From: Solemya velum gill symbiont
GTDB taxonomy: Bacteria; Pseudomonadota; Gammaproteobacteria; Chromatiales; Chromatiaceae
DNA: 64,000 bases
NCBI RefSeq assembly: GCF_000787395.1
Contig: NZ_JRAA01000002.1
Span: forward strand, 806,001 to 870,000
Reading direction: 5' to 3'
Of this stretch, positions 7,899 through 16,290 are shown in pieces; position 1 is the stretch's first letter, and each line of letters begins with the position of its first letter. The notes beneath the pieces are model-generated. The model was not told the DNA's origin, did not search any database, and saw nothing but the letters and a program-made list of their open reading frames with translations. The position numbers were made by a program, and so were the translations under genes.

Positions 7899-8975
7899 TT
7901 ACAGATCAGACGGCAGGTAGGCAAATCCTTCCCACAGCTTGTAATTGTTCTGAAATGCCTGCTGACTCTCGTAGACGCGTTTGAAATCTGCGTCCTTCGC
8001 GCTCTCTTCAGCAAGCACCTCTTCAGTCAGGCTCTTGAGTTTCACAAGAATGTCACGCGGCAGTTTCTGCGCTGTTACACCCTTCTCACCGAAACCTGCA
8101 ATGATGGCGCCCTGGTTATATTCAGAAGTTGTCAGACCCTTGACGGTTGCCGCAGTACAGACATTGCGAATCAACGCCTTGGTATCATCGCCAAGACCAT
8201 CATATTCACCCTTGTTGATCAGCATGTAGGATGCAGTGAACGGCTGGTGCCAGCCAGGAAAGAGGTTGTACTTGACGATCTTGTTGAATCCGAGCAACTG
8301 ATCGATCTGCGGCAGCGAGAATTCGGTTGCGTCGATTGTGCCCTTCTCCAGTGCCTGGAAGAGTTCTCCCCCGGGCATCATGGTAACTGATGCACCAAGT
8401 TTCTGGATCACCTTGCCGCCGATACCGGCAAAACGAATCTTCAGGCCGTTATAGTCATCGAGGCTCTCAAGCGGCTTTTTGTACCAGCCGGCAGTTTCAG
8501 GGCCGATGATACCGCACAGTTCGGCATGCACCTTGTAGCCCTTGTTGGCATAGACTTCCTGCAGCATGTCATGACCGCCACCCTCGTAATACCATGACAT
8601 GTAAGCCCATGGCTTCAGACCGAACGGAATGGCAGCAAACAGGGGAATTGACGGAATCTTGCCCTGATCATAGCCGATCCAGGTATAGCCCGCCTTGACC
8701 TTGCCCTCACTAACTACACTGAGAATCTCGAAAGGTGGAACCAGCTTGTTCGGTTCAAATACCTTGACCTTCATCGCGCCGCCACTCGCCTGCTCGAGCT
8801 GCTCCGCTGCAAAAACAGACGGTGAGCCCAATCCTGGCAAAGAAGATTTAAATGCAACCGGCATTTTCCAGCGAACCTTGTCAATCGCCATCGCAGGTAA
8901 TGCGACTGCCAGCGAAAGTACTGCTGCACAGGCAGCCTTGCTGCCAGTGGCACAAATTTTTTTCAGGTGATCCAT
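7899..8975 (-). CDS. dctP: TRAP transporter substrate-binding protein, TakP-like
   Basis: A 358-residue periplasmic binding protein. A signal peptide covers about residues 1-30 (cut after AMA). The GLKIR motif with R181, followed by GIGG and a GGELFQALEKGTIDA segment, matches the carboxylate-binding region of DctP proteins; the later PGWHQP and 'FSLPQIDQLLGF' stretch resembles the TakP / lactate-binding subgroup that holds 2-oxoacids or lactate. A GGAGG site lies 8 nt before the ATG. It is first in its operon and is preceded by a strong promoter with an operator. The exact ligand is inferred. Confidence 0.93.
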   Translation of the reverse strand: MDHLKKICATGSKAACAAVLSLAVALPAMAIDKVRWKMPVAFKSSLPGLGSPSVFAAEQLEQASGGAMKVKVFEPNKLVPPFEILSVVSEGKVKAGYTWIGYDQGKIPSIPLFAAIPFGLKPWAYMSWYYEGGGHDMLQEVYANKGYKVHAELCGIIGPETAGWYKKPLESLDDYNGLKIRFAGIGGKVIQKLGASVTMMPGGELFQALEKGTIDATEFSLPQIDQLLGFNKIVKYNLFPGWHQPFTASYMLINKGEYDGLGDDTKALIRNVCTAATVKGLTTSEYNQGAIIAGFGEKGVTAQKLPRDILVKLKSLTEEVLAEESAKDADFKRVYESQQAFQNNYKLWEGFAYLPSDL

Positions 8976-9061
8976 GAATCTATCCTCCGGGGTTACTGTT
9001 TTTTATAGACGCGGTTAACGCTTGGTCAAACAGCATCTTTACCAAACAACCGTTAATGGTT

Positions 9062-9078
9062 AATTGGTATGACCAGCA
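9062..9078. promoter_or_regulatory. FadR/PdhR-type operator upstream of the TRAP operon
   Basis: AATTGGTATGACCAGCA has the imperfect dyad TTGGT-N3-ACCAg of PdhR/LldR-type GntR regulators. It begins at the -10 box of the TRAP promoter and extends downstream, a position that would block initiation. It is nearly identical to the site in front of the adjacent regulator gene. Confidence 0.75.
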
Positions 9079-9105
9079 TTATGGGCAGAAATCGCATCTT
9101 GTCAA
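9078..9105 (-). promoter_or_regulatory. Sigma70 promoter of the TRAP operon
   Basis: On the reverse strand a consensus TTGACA (9105-9100) is followed after 16 nt by CATAAT (9083-9078). Transcription would begin near 9071, leaving a leader of roughly 95 nt before dctP, inside the operator. Confidence 0.65.
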
Positions 9106-9219
9106 GTTTGCTTTCAATAATTCACGCAAATAATATTGCTCTAATATACTATATTTAATCGCCATTTCACCTATTCAAGCCTTTTCTTCGGTATTTTTCC
9201 AGATAAATATAACCAGGAC

Positions 9220-9248
9220 TTGCTCTTGATGACTCTCTTGCCTAGAAT
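9220..9248 (+). promoter_or_regulatory. Promoter of the regulator/lut operon
   Basis: TTGCTC at 9220-9225 and TAGAAT at 9243-9248 are spaced by 17 nt. The predicted start near 9255 falls at the edge of the operator, which suggests autoregulation. Confidence 0.5.
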
Positions 9249-9256
9249 AAAGGGAT

Positions 9257-9273
9257 AATTGGTAAGACCAGAT
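9257..9273. promoter_or_regulatory. FadR/PdhR-type operator in front of the regulator gene
   Basis: AATTGGTAAGACCAGAT shares 14 of its first 15 bases with the TRAP-side site and has the same dyad. It lies between the -10 box and the ATG of the regulator, so binding would repress the regulator and the downstream lut genes. Confidence 0.75.
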
Positions 9274-9279
9274 GGACAA

Positions 9280-10038
9280 ATGAAGAAACAACGACTCTCG
9301 GACCAGGTAGCTGCCCAGTTGGAAGGCATGATTGCCGAAGGCACACTAAAGCCCGGCGAAAGACTGCCGGCAGAACGCCAACTGGCTGAACGCCTTGGTA
9401 TCTCGCGCCCCTCACTGCGCGAAGCGATACAGAAACTCGCAAGCAAGGGCCTGATAAAAACCCGCCAGGGTGGCGGCTCATATATCGCTGAAGGTCTCAC
9501 GCATGACTTTAGCAGCCCATTGATTGCCGTACTCAAAGACAGACCCGATGCCGAGTTCGACACCCTCGAGGTACGCAAGGAACTCGAAGGTATGGCAGCT
9601 TACCATGCCGCGATGAGAGCAACAGACGAGGACCGCGAGCACATCAGCGCGTCGCTCGATCGCATGCTCGAGGCACACAGGGCAAAGGCGGACTCAAACA
9701 CAAAATTCGATGTTGATCACGCTTTCCATATGAGCATCATCGAGGCAGCACACAATATTGTACTGACGCATTTCATGCGCGGACTCAAGGATGTTCTCGA
9801 GACCACAGTGAGCATCTATCTTGATGCATTCTATGCTGACCCCGAGTTCGTTGAACAAGTCTGTCAGCAACACAAAAATATTGTCCAGGCCATTCTCGAC
9901 CGGAATCCTGATGCCGCTCGTGCTGCTGCAGTCTGCCACCTGGATTTTGCCTATCGCTTCTTCCGTGACTTTCAGACCAAGAACCGCCTTTCAGAAAGCG
10001 CCAAGTTGTACGCATCCATGTATGACGAGAACAGGTAA
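9280..10038 (+). CDS. FadR-family GntR transcriptional regulator (LldR/PdhR-like)
   Basis: A 252-residue repressor. The N-terminal 70 residues form a winged helix with the GntR signature [18 protein letters not shown] and SRPSLREA; residues 80-230 form an FCD ligand domain with the metal-site pattern [16 protein letters not shown] and a late CHLDF histidine. The FCD of this group commonly senses small organic acids. The ATG at 9280 is used; an upstream TTG lies inside the operator. It faces the TRAP operon and is followed 7 nt later by the CoA-transferase gene. It probably binds the two matching operators and is relieved by the transported acid; both points are inference. Confidence 0.9.
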   Translation: MKKQRLSDQVAAQLEGMIAEGTLKPGERLPAERQLAERLGISRPSLREAIQKLASKGLIKTRQGGGSYIAEGLTHDFSSPLIAVLKDRPDAEFDTLEVRKELEGMAAYHAAMRATDEDREHISASLDRMLEAHRAKADSNTKFDVDHAFHMSIIEAAHNIVLTHFMRGLKDVLETTVSIYLDAFYADPEFVEQVCQQHKNIVQAILDRNPDAARAAAVCHLDFAYRFFRDFQTKNRLSESAKLYASMYDENR

Positions 10039-10045
10039 ACAAGCA

Positions 10046-11578
10046 ATGAACAGCACTACCAGGATTGTCGCTGCAAGCAAAGCTGTCACCACCATTCCGG
10101 ATGGAGCAACAATTGCCGCCGGCGGATTTGTCGGCATCGGCGTACCGGAAGCGCTTCTCAGCGCACTGGAAGAACGATTTATCGAAACCGGCACACCCGG
10201 CAACCTGACACTGATATATGCAGCCGGTCAGGGTGATGGCAACCAACGTGGCCTCAATCACCTTGGTCACGAGGGAATGATCAAGCGCGTTATCGGTGGC
10301 CACTGGGGACTTGCACCCAAACTCGGCGCGCTCGCAAGCGATAACAAGATAGAAGCCTACAACCTGCCACAAGGCGTAATCTCACATCTCTATCGGGACA
10401 TTGCAGCAAAACGTCCGGGCGCAGTCACCCGTGTCGGTCTCGACACCTTTGTCGACCCGATACATGGCGGTGGCAAGCTCAACTCGGTCACCACGGAAGA
10501 GATTGTCCAACGTATCGAACTCAACGGCGAGACCTGCCTTTTCTACCCTGCTTTCCCAATTGACGTCGTACTGTTACGCGGTACAACTGCAGACCACGCA
10601 GGCAACATCACCATGGAGCACGAGGCGCTGCATCTCGAATCGCTGGCAATGGCACAAGCAGCAAGAAATAGCGGCGGCATTGTGATTGTCCAGGTTGAAC
10701 GTATTACTGAGCGTCATGTTCTCGGCCCACAGTTGGTGCGTATCCCCGGTATCCTCGTCGACTATGTCGTCGTCGCAGAACCGCATCAGCATGAGCAGAC
10801 ATTCGACGAGGCATACAACCCCGCCTACACAGGTGAAATCCGTGTCAGTTCAGATCATGCTGCTGTCGCCGAATTCAATGAACGACTGGCAATCGGTCGC
10901 CGTGCTGCAGACGAACTGGCTGCAGGAACAGTCGTCAATCTCGGTATCGGCATGCCCGAGGCAGTTGCGATCGCAGCCGAAGAGTCAGGACAACTCGACA
11001 GTGTCACCCTGACAGTCGAACCCGGCGGCATTGGCGGCAAACCTGCAGGCGGGCTCAGCTTCGGTGCAGCTGTCAATGCCGAGGCGATTATCGATCAGCC
11101 GGCACAGTTTGATTTCTATGATGGTGGCGGCCTCGACCAGGCTTTTCTCGGCATGGCGGAAGTAGACCGTCATGGCAACGTCAACGTCAGTCAATTTGGC
11201 ACACGTATGGCTGGTGCAGGTGGCTTTATCAACATTAGCCAGAATGCCAAGTCTGTTGTTTTTCTTGGCACTTTCACATCCGGAGGCTTGCAACTGGATG
11301 TCGGCAAGGGCACCATCCACATAAAAGAGGAAGGCAGGCAACACAAATTTGTCGAAAAGGTGCAACACCTCACTTTCAACGGCAGAGCAGCTTTTGAGCG
11401 TGGCCAGCGGGTGACATATATTACCGAGCGTGCTGTCTTTGAACTAACCGCCGAAGGGCTTCTTCTTACAGAGATAGCTCCCGGCATCGACCTTGAACAC
11501 GACCTGCTCGCACAAATGGCTTTCAAACCACTGATCGCTGCAGAGGTCAAAACCATGACAACGGACTACTTCCAATGA
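10046..11578 (+). CDS. Acyl-CoA:acetate / propionate-type CoA-transferase (YdiF-like)
   Basis: A 510-residue fused two-domain class I CoA-transferase. The alpha half carries [10 protein letters not shown] near residue 27, and the beta half begins with a second GIGMPE motif and the catalytic glutamate E325 in VEPGGIGG. The family forms a glutamyl-CoA intermediate and moves CoA between short-chain acids such as acetate, propionate, lactate or acetoacetate. The start at 10046 is preferred over the longer open frame, which overlaps the regulator. It is coupled to lutA by an ATGA overlap, so CoA transfer seems to be part of the same pathway as the Lut complex. The true acyl pair is unknown. Confidence 0.9.
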   Translation: MNSTTRIVAASKAVTTIPDGATIAAGGFVGIGVPEALLSALEERFIETGTPGNLTLIYAAGQGDGNQRGLNHLGHEGMIKRVIGGHWGLAPKLGALASDNKIEAYNLPQGVISHLYRDIAAKRPGAVTRVGLDTFVDPIHGGGKLNSVTTEEIVQRIELNGETCLFYPAFPIDVVLLRGTTADHAGNITMEHEALHLESLAMAQAARNSGGIVIVQVERITERHVLGPQLVRIPGILVDYVVVAEPHQHEQTFDEAYNPAYTGEIRVSSDHAAVAEFNERLAIGRRAADELAAGTVVNLGIGMPEAVAIAAEESGQLDSVTLTVEPGGIGGKPAGGLSFGAAVNAEAIIDQPAQFDFYDGGGLDQAFLGMAEVDRHGNVNVSQFGTRMAGAGGFINISQNAKSVVFLGTFTSGGLQLDVGKGTIHIKEEGRQHKFVEKVQHLTFNGRAAFERGQRVTYITERAVFELTAEGLLLTEIAPGIDLEHDLLAQMAFKPLIAAEVKTMTTDYFQ

Positions 11579-12324
11579 GCAATCAAACCACGGATACCCA
11601 TGTCTACCTGTTCGGCACCTGCCTGATCGACCTGCTCTACCCGGATGCCGGCATGGCGAGTATCGAGTTACTACAGAATGCCGGTATCCAGGTCATCTTT
11701 CCTCCTGCCCAGAGCTGTTGCGGGCAACCTGCCTTCAACTCCGGATTCCGTAGTGAAGCACGCGAGGTGGCACGTAAACAGCTCGACTGTTTCCCGAAAA
11801 GCTATCCCGTGGTTGTACCCTCTGCCTCCTGTGCCGGCATGATGAAGCACCACTGGCCGGAGTTGTTCGAAGGTAACAGGGATGAAGAGCGCGCCTATGA
11901 AATCGCCTCGCGCGTCTATGAACTGACCGAGTACCTCGTTGATCGGCTCGACTATCAGCCTGTCGACAAGGGTGAATCAACCACGGTTGCGATTCACAGC
12001 TCCTGCTCGGCACTGCGCGAAATGGGGGTTGCGGACCGCATCGAAAAACTCGTCGGAGGCCTTCAACAGGTGACTTGCGTCGAGCAAGCCTACAAGAGTG
12101 AGTGCTGTGGCTTTGGCGGTACCTTTGCGGTCAAGCAGCCGGAAATCTCCGGTGCCATGGTGACCGAAAAAGCAGCATCAATTCGGGATACAGGTGCAGA
12201 GCGTTTAATCAGCCAGGATTGCGGTTGCCTGATGAACATCGGCGGTGCTTTCGAGAAGCAGGGTGAAGGCCCCGAATGCCAGCACATCGCAGAATTCCTG
12301 CTGGAGAGAAGCAATGGATCATAA
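11575..12324 (+). CDS. lutA: Lactate utilisation (Fe-S)-binding protein LutA
   Basis: A 249-residue YkgE/LutA-type protein with two cysteine-rich CCG domains: C48-C49-G and C177-C178-G-F-G-G. The same domain carries Fe-S clusters in heterodisulfide reductase and glycolate oxidase subunits. With LutB and LutC it forms the FAD-independent L-lactate oxidation complex known from Bacillus and Shewanella. It overlaps the CoA-transferase stop and the lutB start. Confidence 0.93.
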   Translation: MSNQTTDTHVYLFGTCLIDLLYPDAGMASIELLQNAGIQVIFPPAQSCCGQPAFNSGFRSEAREVARKQLDCFPKSYPVVVPSASCAGMMKHHWPELFEGNRDEERAYEIASRVYELTEYLVDRLDYQPVDKGESTTVAIHSSCSALREMGVADRIEKLVGGLQQVTCVEQAYKSECCGFGGTFAVKQPEISGAMVTEKAASIRDTGAERLISQDCGCLMNIGGAFEKQGEGPECQHIAEFLLERSNGS

Positions 12325-13750
12325 GCTCGGAGAAGAGGTCAACAGCCGCTTCGGCAAGCGAATTGGTGAGGCTCTTGCCGATCCCCAGATCCGTCGCAAT
12401 TTTCGTAACGCGCTCGATGGCGTTATGGCCAAGCGTGCTGAACAGTTCCCGGATCCCGATGAACTCTGGCAACTGCGTAATCTCGACAAGGCAATCCGAG
12501 CCAACTCTCTGCACAAACTGCCACAACTGCTCGAACAGCTGGAGCAGCAACTGACGGACAACGGCATACAGGTTCACTGGGCCGTGGATGGCGAAGAAGC
12601 CAACAAGATCGTCAGCGACATTCTCGACGGCAGAGGTGTTAAAAAAATCATCAAGGGCAAGTCGATGGTGACCGAGGAGACAGGTCTCAATCATCACCTC
12701 GAGCAGCTTGGCTACGAGGTGATTGAGTCCGACCTCGGTGAGTATATTATCCAGCTGGCCGAAGAACCTCCGTCACACATCGTTGCACCGGCAATTCACA
12801 AAAGCAGGCTGGAGATTGCCGATCTGTTCGCCGAAAAGTTTCCCGACATCCCCTACACCGATGATGTCGACGAGATGACCCATTCAGCTCGCCTGATTCT
12901 GCGCAAGGAGTTCGCTTCCGCCGATGCAGGTATCTCCGGTGTTAATTTTGCCGTCGCCGAAACCGGCACCCTGTGCCTGGTCGAAAACGAGGGCAACGGA
13001 CGCCTCTCGACAACCGCCCCACCAATTCACATTGCCGTGACAGGCATCGAGAAGGTTGTTGAGAAACTCTCGGATGTTCCGCCCCTGCTGTCAATCCTGA
13101 CGCGCTCGGCAACAGGACAGCCGATTACGACTTACTTCAACATGATCAGCTCGCCACGTAAGGAGCACGAACTCGATGGCCCCGAAGAGGTTCATCTTGT
13201 GCTTCTCGACAACGGCCGCTCGGCTATCCGCGAAGATGATGAACTCGATGCCACACTGCGTTGCATTCGCTGCGGTGCCTGCATCAACCACTGCCCTGTC
13301 TACGTGCGCGTCGGCGGACACGCCTATGGCACTGTCTACCCGGGACCAATCGGCAGCGTGCTTGAGCCGCAACGCCTCGGCATCCATGAAGCCGGCAAGC
13401 TGGCTACTGCCTGCTCGCTGTGCGGACGCTGCGGTGAAGTCTGCCCGGTAAAGATCCCCCTGCCCCAGTTGATCAACCGTATCAGGGCCGAATCAAACGA
13501 AGCCGCATCGGACTCCACTGTCAGAGGGCACAACAGCCTGCGCAATCAGAAAGAGGTACTCACATGGAAGCTCTGGTCAGCGCTGTATTGTTCTCCGCTC
13601 CTGTACGGCCTCTTCACCAGAACGGCAACTGTATTACGTGTATTGGCACCATCTAAACTAGGCGCCTGGACACGTTACAGAAAAGCACCAAAGCCAGCGG
13701 CAAGAAGCCTGCACGCCATGGCTGCACGCAAAGGAGTCGATCATGAGTGA
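12314..13750 (+). CDS. lutB: Lactate utilisation iron-sulfur protein LutB
   Basis: A 478-residue LutB/YkgF protein. The LUD domain (about residues 60-290) has the family FAVAETGTLCLVENEGNGR stretch. Two 4Fe-4S ferredoxin motifs follow: C317-x2-C320-x2-C323-x3-C327 and C367-x2-C370-x2-C373-x3-C377. The C-terminal 60 residues are basic and hydrophobic. ATG 12314 was chosen because it is the LutB homology start; it overlaps lutA by 11 nt. It would pass electrons from lactate oxidation towards the quinone pool. Confidence 0.95.
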   Translation: MDHKLGEEVNSRFGKRIGEALADPQIRRNFRNALDGVMAKRAEQFPDPDELWQLRNLDKAIRANSLHKLPQLLEQLEQQLTDNGIQVHWAVDGEEANKIVSDILDGRGVKKIIKGKSMVTEETGLNHHLEQLGYEVIESDLGEYIIQLAEEPPSHIVAPAIHKSRLEIADLFAEKFPDIPYTDDVDEMTHSARLILRKEFASADAGISGVNFAVAETGTLCLVENEGNGRLSTTAPPIHIAVTGIEKVVEKLSDVPPLLSILTRSATGQPITTYFNMISSPRKEHELDGPEEVHLVLLDNGRSAIREDDELDATLRCIRCGACINHCPVYVRVGGHAYGTVYPGPIGSVLEPQRLGIHEAGKLATACSLCGRCGEVCPVKIPLPQLINRIRAESNEAASDSTVRGHNSLRNQKEVLTWKLWSALYCSPLLYGLFTRTATVLRVLAPSKLGAWTRYRKAPKPAARSLHAMAARKGVDHE

Positions 13751-14390
13751 ATCACGCAACAGGATTCTTGAGGCACTGAAAGCGCATTCTTCCGAAGCAG
13801 ATCTTCCTTCACCACCAGTCTACAAGCCGCAGCTGACGTGGTCGAAAGATGAGAAACTCGACTGCTTTCAAACGATGCTGGAAAGCGTACACGGTGAGGT
13901 TCACCGAATTCAGGAGGATCAACTTGGTGAAAAACTCGCACAACTTCTGAAACAGAAAGAGGTGAAGCGCCTGCTCTGTTCACCAAAGTTTCCGCAGGCA
14001 ATCTATGACGGCCTGAACGCAATCGAATGCCTTCGTTACGACCGACACATCAGTGAATGGAAAGAAGAACTCTTCAACTCGGTTGATGCCAGCATCACAA
14101 CCACCCTCTGTGGTGTAGCCCAGACAGGCACACTTGTACTCTGGCCTGACCGTGAGGAACCACGCCTGGCATCGCTGGTACCGCCAATTCACATTGCCGT
14201 GGTTGAGGCAGACACAATCGTCGAGACCTTTGCCGAGGCAATCAGCGAGGGCAACTGGGCATCACAGATGCCAACCAATGCACTGCTGATCTCCGGCCCC
14301 TCGAAAACTGCCGATATCGAACAGATACTTGCCTATGGCATCCATGGACCGAAACAGCTGATCGTGCTTATCGTGAATAACCAAGAGTAA
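13743..14390 (+). CDS. lutC: Lactate utilisation protein LutC
   Basis: A 215-residue LUD-domain protein of the LutC/YkgG type. The conserved C-terminal part shows CGVAQTGTLVLWP, a PPIHIAVVEADTIV strand and an ALLISGPSKTADIE motif. It overlaps lutB by 8 nt and closes the operon. It works with LutA and LutB in oxidation of L-lactate to pyruvate. Confidence 0.93.
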   Translation: MSESRNRILEALKAHSSEADLPSPPVYKPQLTWSKDEKLDCFQTMLESVHGEVHRIQEDQLGEKLAQLLKQKEVKRLLCSPKFPQAIYDGLNAIECLRYDRHISEWKEELFNSVDASITTTLCGVAQTGTLVLWPDREEPRLASLVPPIHIAVVEADTIVETFAEAISEGNWASQMPTNALLISGPSKTADIEQILAYGIHGPKQLIVLIVNNQE

Positions 14391-14420
14391 AAAAAATAAC
14401 GGGCAATCAAATATTTATAC

Positions 14421-14429
14421 TGGTATAAT
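14421..14429 (+). promoter_or_regulatory. Extended -10 promoter of deaD
   Basis: TGGTATAAT is a perfect extended -10 element (TGnTATAAT) without a clear -35 box. It would give a leader of about 105 nt that contains a 6-bp stem (TCCTGC with GCAGGA); long structured leaders are known for cold-inducible deaD mRNAs. Confidence 0.5.
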
Positions 14430-14541
14430 TAAATCTTTCAAGGGTGCCGGAGATCAGTTTCCTGCGCCCTGTTTATTTTTTAGCAGGACATAAAGATGCC
14501 CGCCATCATGGCACATCTTCTCCCCCTAGCAGGTACCAAAC

Positions 14542-16290
14542 ATGGCTGACAATGCCACCATCCAGTTCCGCGATCTCGCGCTTGCCCCGGAACTTATTAC
14601 AGCGCTCGACAAAATCGGCTACGAAGTGCCGTCACCCATCCAGGCAACCGCGATACCGCCGCTGCTGGAGAAACGCGATATTATCGGTCAGGCCCAGACA
14701 GGCACCGGCAAAACAGCCGCCTTTGCCCTTCCCTTGCTGACCCATATCAAGCTCAATCAGAAACTGCCGCAGGTACTGGTGCTCACACCAACCCGCGAGC
14801 TGGCGATCCAGGTCAGTGAGGCTTTTCAGAAATATGCTTCCGACCTGAGAGGCTTTCATGTCCTGCCGATCTATGGTGGACAGGACTACGGTACCCAGAT
14901 TCGCGCACTCAAGCGCGGTGTACATGTAGTAGTAGGTACCCCCGGACGTGTCATGGACCACATGCGCAAGGGCACGCTCAAACTCGATAACCTGCAGACA
15001 CTTGTCCTCGATGAAGCTGACGAGATGCTGCGTATGGGCTTTATCGACGATGTCGAGTGGGTACTTGAGCAGACTCCCGATGAACGCCAGGTTGCATTGT
15101 TCTCTGCAACCATGCCGCCTGTCATCCGCCGTATTGCAAACAAGCATCTCAACAAGCCGGCCGAAATCTCCATCGATGTCACTACACGTACGGCTGATAC
15201 TGTACGCCAGCGCTACTGGCTGGTCAGCGGTGCCCACAAGCTGGATGCGATAACACGCATACTCGAGGCCGAAACCTTTGATGCGACCATCGTATTCGTG
15301 CGCACCAAGACGGCGACATCTGAACTCGCTGAAAAACTCGCAGCGCGTGGCTACCGAACTGCAGCGCTGAATGGCGATATTGCCCAGAAGGAGCGCGAAC
15401 GCGTTGTCGATCGCCTCAAGACCAACAAGCTCGACATCCTCATCGCAACCGACGTGGCAGCACGCGGTCTCGATGTGCCACGTATCAGCCACGTCATCAA
15501 CTACGATATACCGCACGATACAGAATCCTACATCCACCGTATCGGTCGAACCGGTCGTGCCGGACGCATGGGCGATGCAATCCTGTTTGTCGCACCACGT
15601 GAACGCCGCATGTTGCGCACCATCGAACGCGCAACCAAGCAGGAGATCACGGCGATGGACCTGCCGAGCACGGCGGATATCAACAGCAAACGTATCGAGC
15701 GTTTCAAACAGCGCATCACCGATACCATTGCCGATGCGGACCTGGATATCTTCCACCAGGTGATCGAACAGTATCGCAGTGAGCACGATGCCGATATTTC
15801 AGCCATAGCCGCTGCACTCGCATACATGTCGCAGGGCGATGCCCCGCTTCTGCTAAAGAAACCGAGTAAACCTGAGCGCAAGCCCAAAGAGCGAGGCCAG
15901 GAGAGAGAAAGAACCCGCGACAAGCGCCAGCAGAAAGAACCTGCAAAAGAGAAACGTCGTCCGCGCAAGGATCAGGATCTCGAGGGAACAGAGCCTTTCA
16001 GAATTGAGGTGGGCAGTGAGCATGGTGTTCAACCTGCCAATATCGTCGGCGCAGTCTGTAACGAAGCGGGTCTCGACAGCCAGTACATCATGAACCTGGA
16101 AATTTTCGACACCTACAGCACCATGCGCCTTCCGGAAGGAATGCCGCGTGATGTCTTTCGTGACCTGAAGAAGGCATGGGTGTGCGGCAAACAGCTGCAG
16201 ATCAAACATCTCGACAAACCTGAAAAGACAAAACGGGTTCACAAGGCAACGAAAGAGAACCCACGCAGAAAGCCAAAGAAAAAATCCTGA
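14542..16290 (+). CDS. deaD: ATP-dependent DEAD-box RNA helicase DeaD/CsdA
   Basis: A 582-residue DEAD-box helicase. Order of motifs: Q motif, AQTGTGKT (K57), PTRELAIQV, GG, TPGR, D157-E-A-D, SAT, TDVAARGLD and HRIGRTGRAG. Residues 480-555 form a DbpA-type RNA-binding domain, and the linker and tail are rich in Arg, Lys and Glu. It unwinds structured RNA in ribosome assembly and cold adaptation. The stop is immediately adjacent to that of the convergent Na/phosphate symporter gene, with no bases between. Confidence 0.95.
   Translation: MADNATIQFRDLALAPELITALDKIGYEVPSPIQATAIPPLLEKRDIIGQAQTGTGKTAAFALPLLTHIKLNQKLPQVLVLTPTRELAIQVSEAFQKYASDLRGFHVLPIYGGQDYGTQIRALKRGVHVVVGTPGRVMDHMRKGTLKLDNLQTLVLDEADEMLRMGFIDDVEWVLEQTPDERQVALFSATMPPVIRRIANKHLNKPAEISIDVTTRTADTVRQRYWLVSGAHKLDAITRILEAETFDATIVFVRTKTATSELAEKLAARGYRTAALNGDIAQKERERVVDRLKTNKLDILIATDVAARGLDVPRISHVINYDIPHDTESYIHRIGRTGRAGRMGDAILFVAPRERRMLRTIERATKQEITAMDLPSTADINSKRIERFKQRITDTIADADLDIFHQVIEQYRSEHDADISAIAAALAYMSQGDAPLLLKKPSKPERKPKERGQERERTRDKRQQKEPAKEKRRPRKDQDLEGTEPFRIEVGSEHGVQPANIVGAVCNEAGLDSQYIMNLEIFDTYSTMRLPEGMPRDVFRDLKKAWVCGKQLQIKHLDKPEKTKRVHKATKENPRRKPKKKS

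Noticed and set aside
9821-10045. N-terminal extension of the CoA-transferase frame
   Set aside because: It overlaps the regulator gene in another frame and has no similarity to the CoA-transferase family; the start at 10046 restores normal length.
14632-15786. Long open frame (384 codons) on the reverse strand of deaD
   Set aside because: It lies wholly antisense to a well-supported helicase gene, has no domain pattern and follows the mirror of its codon bias.
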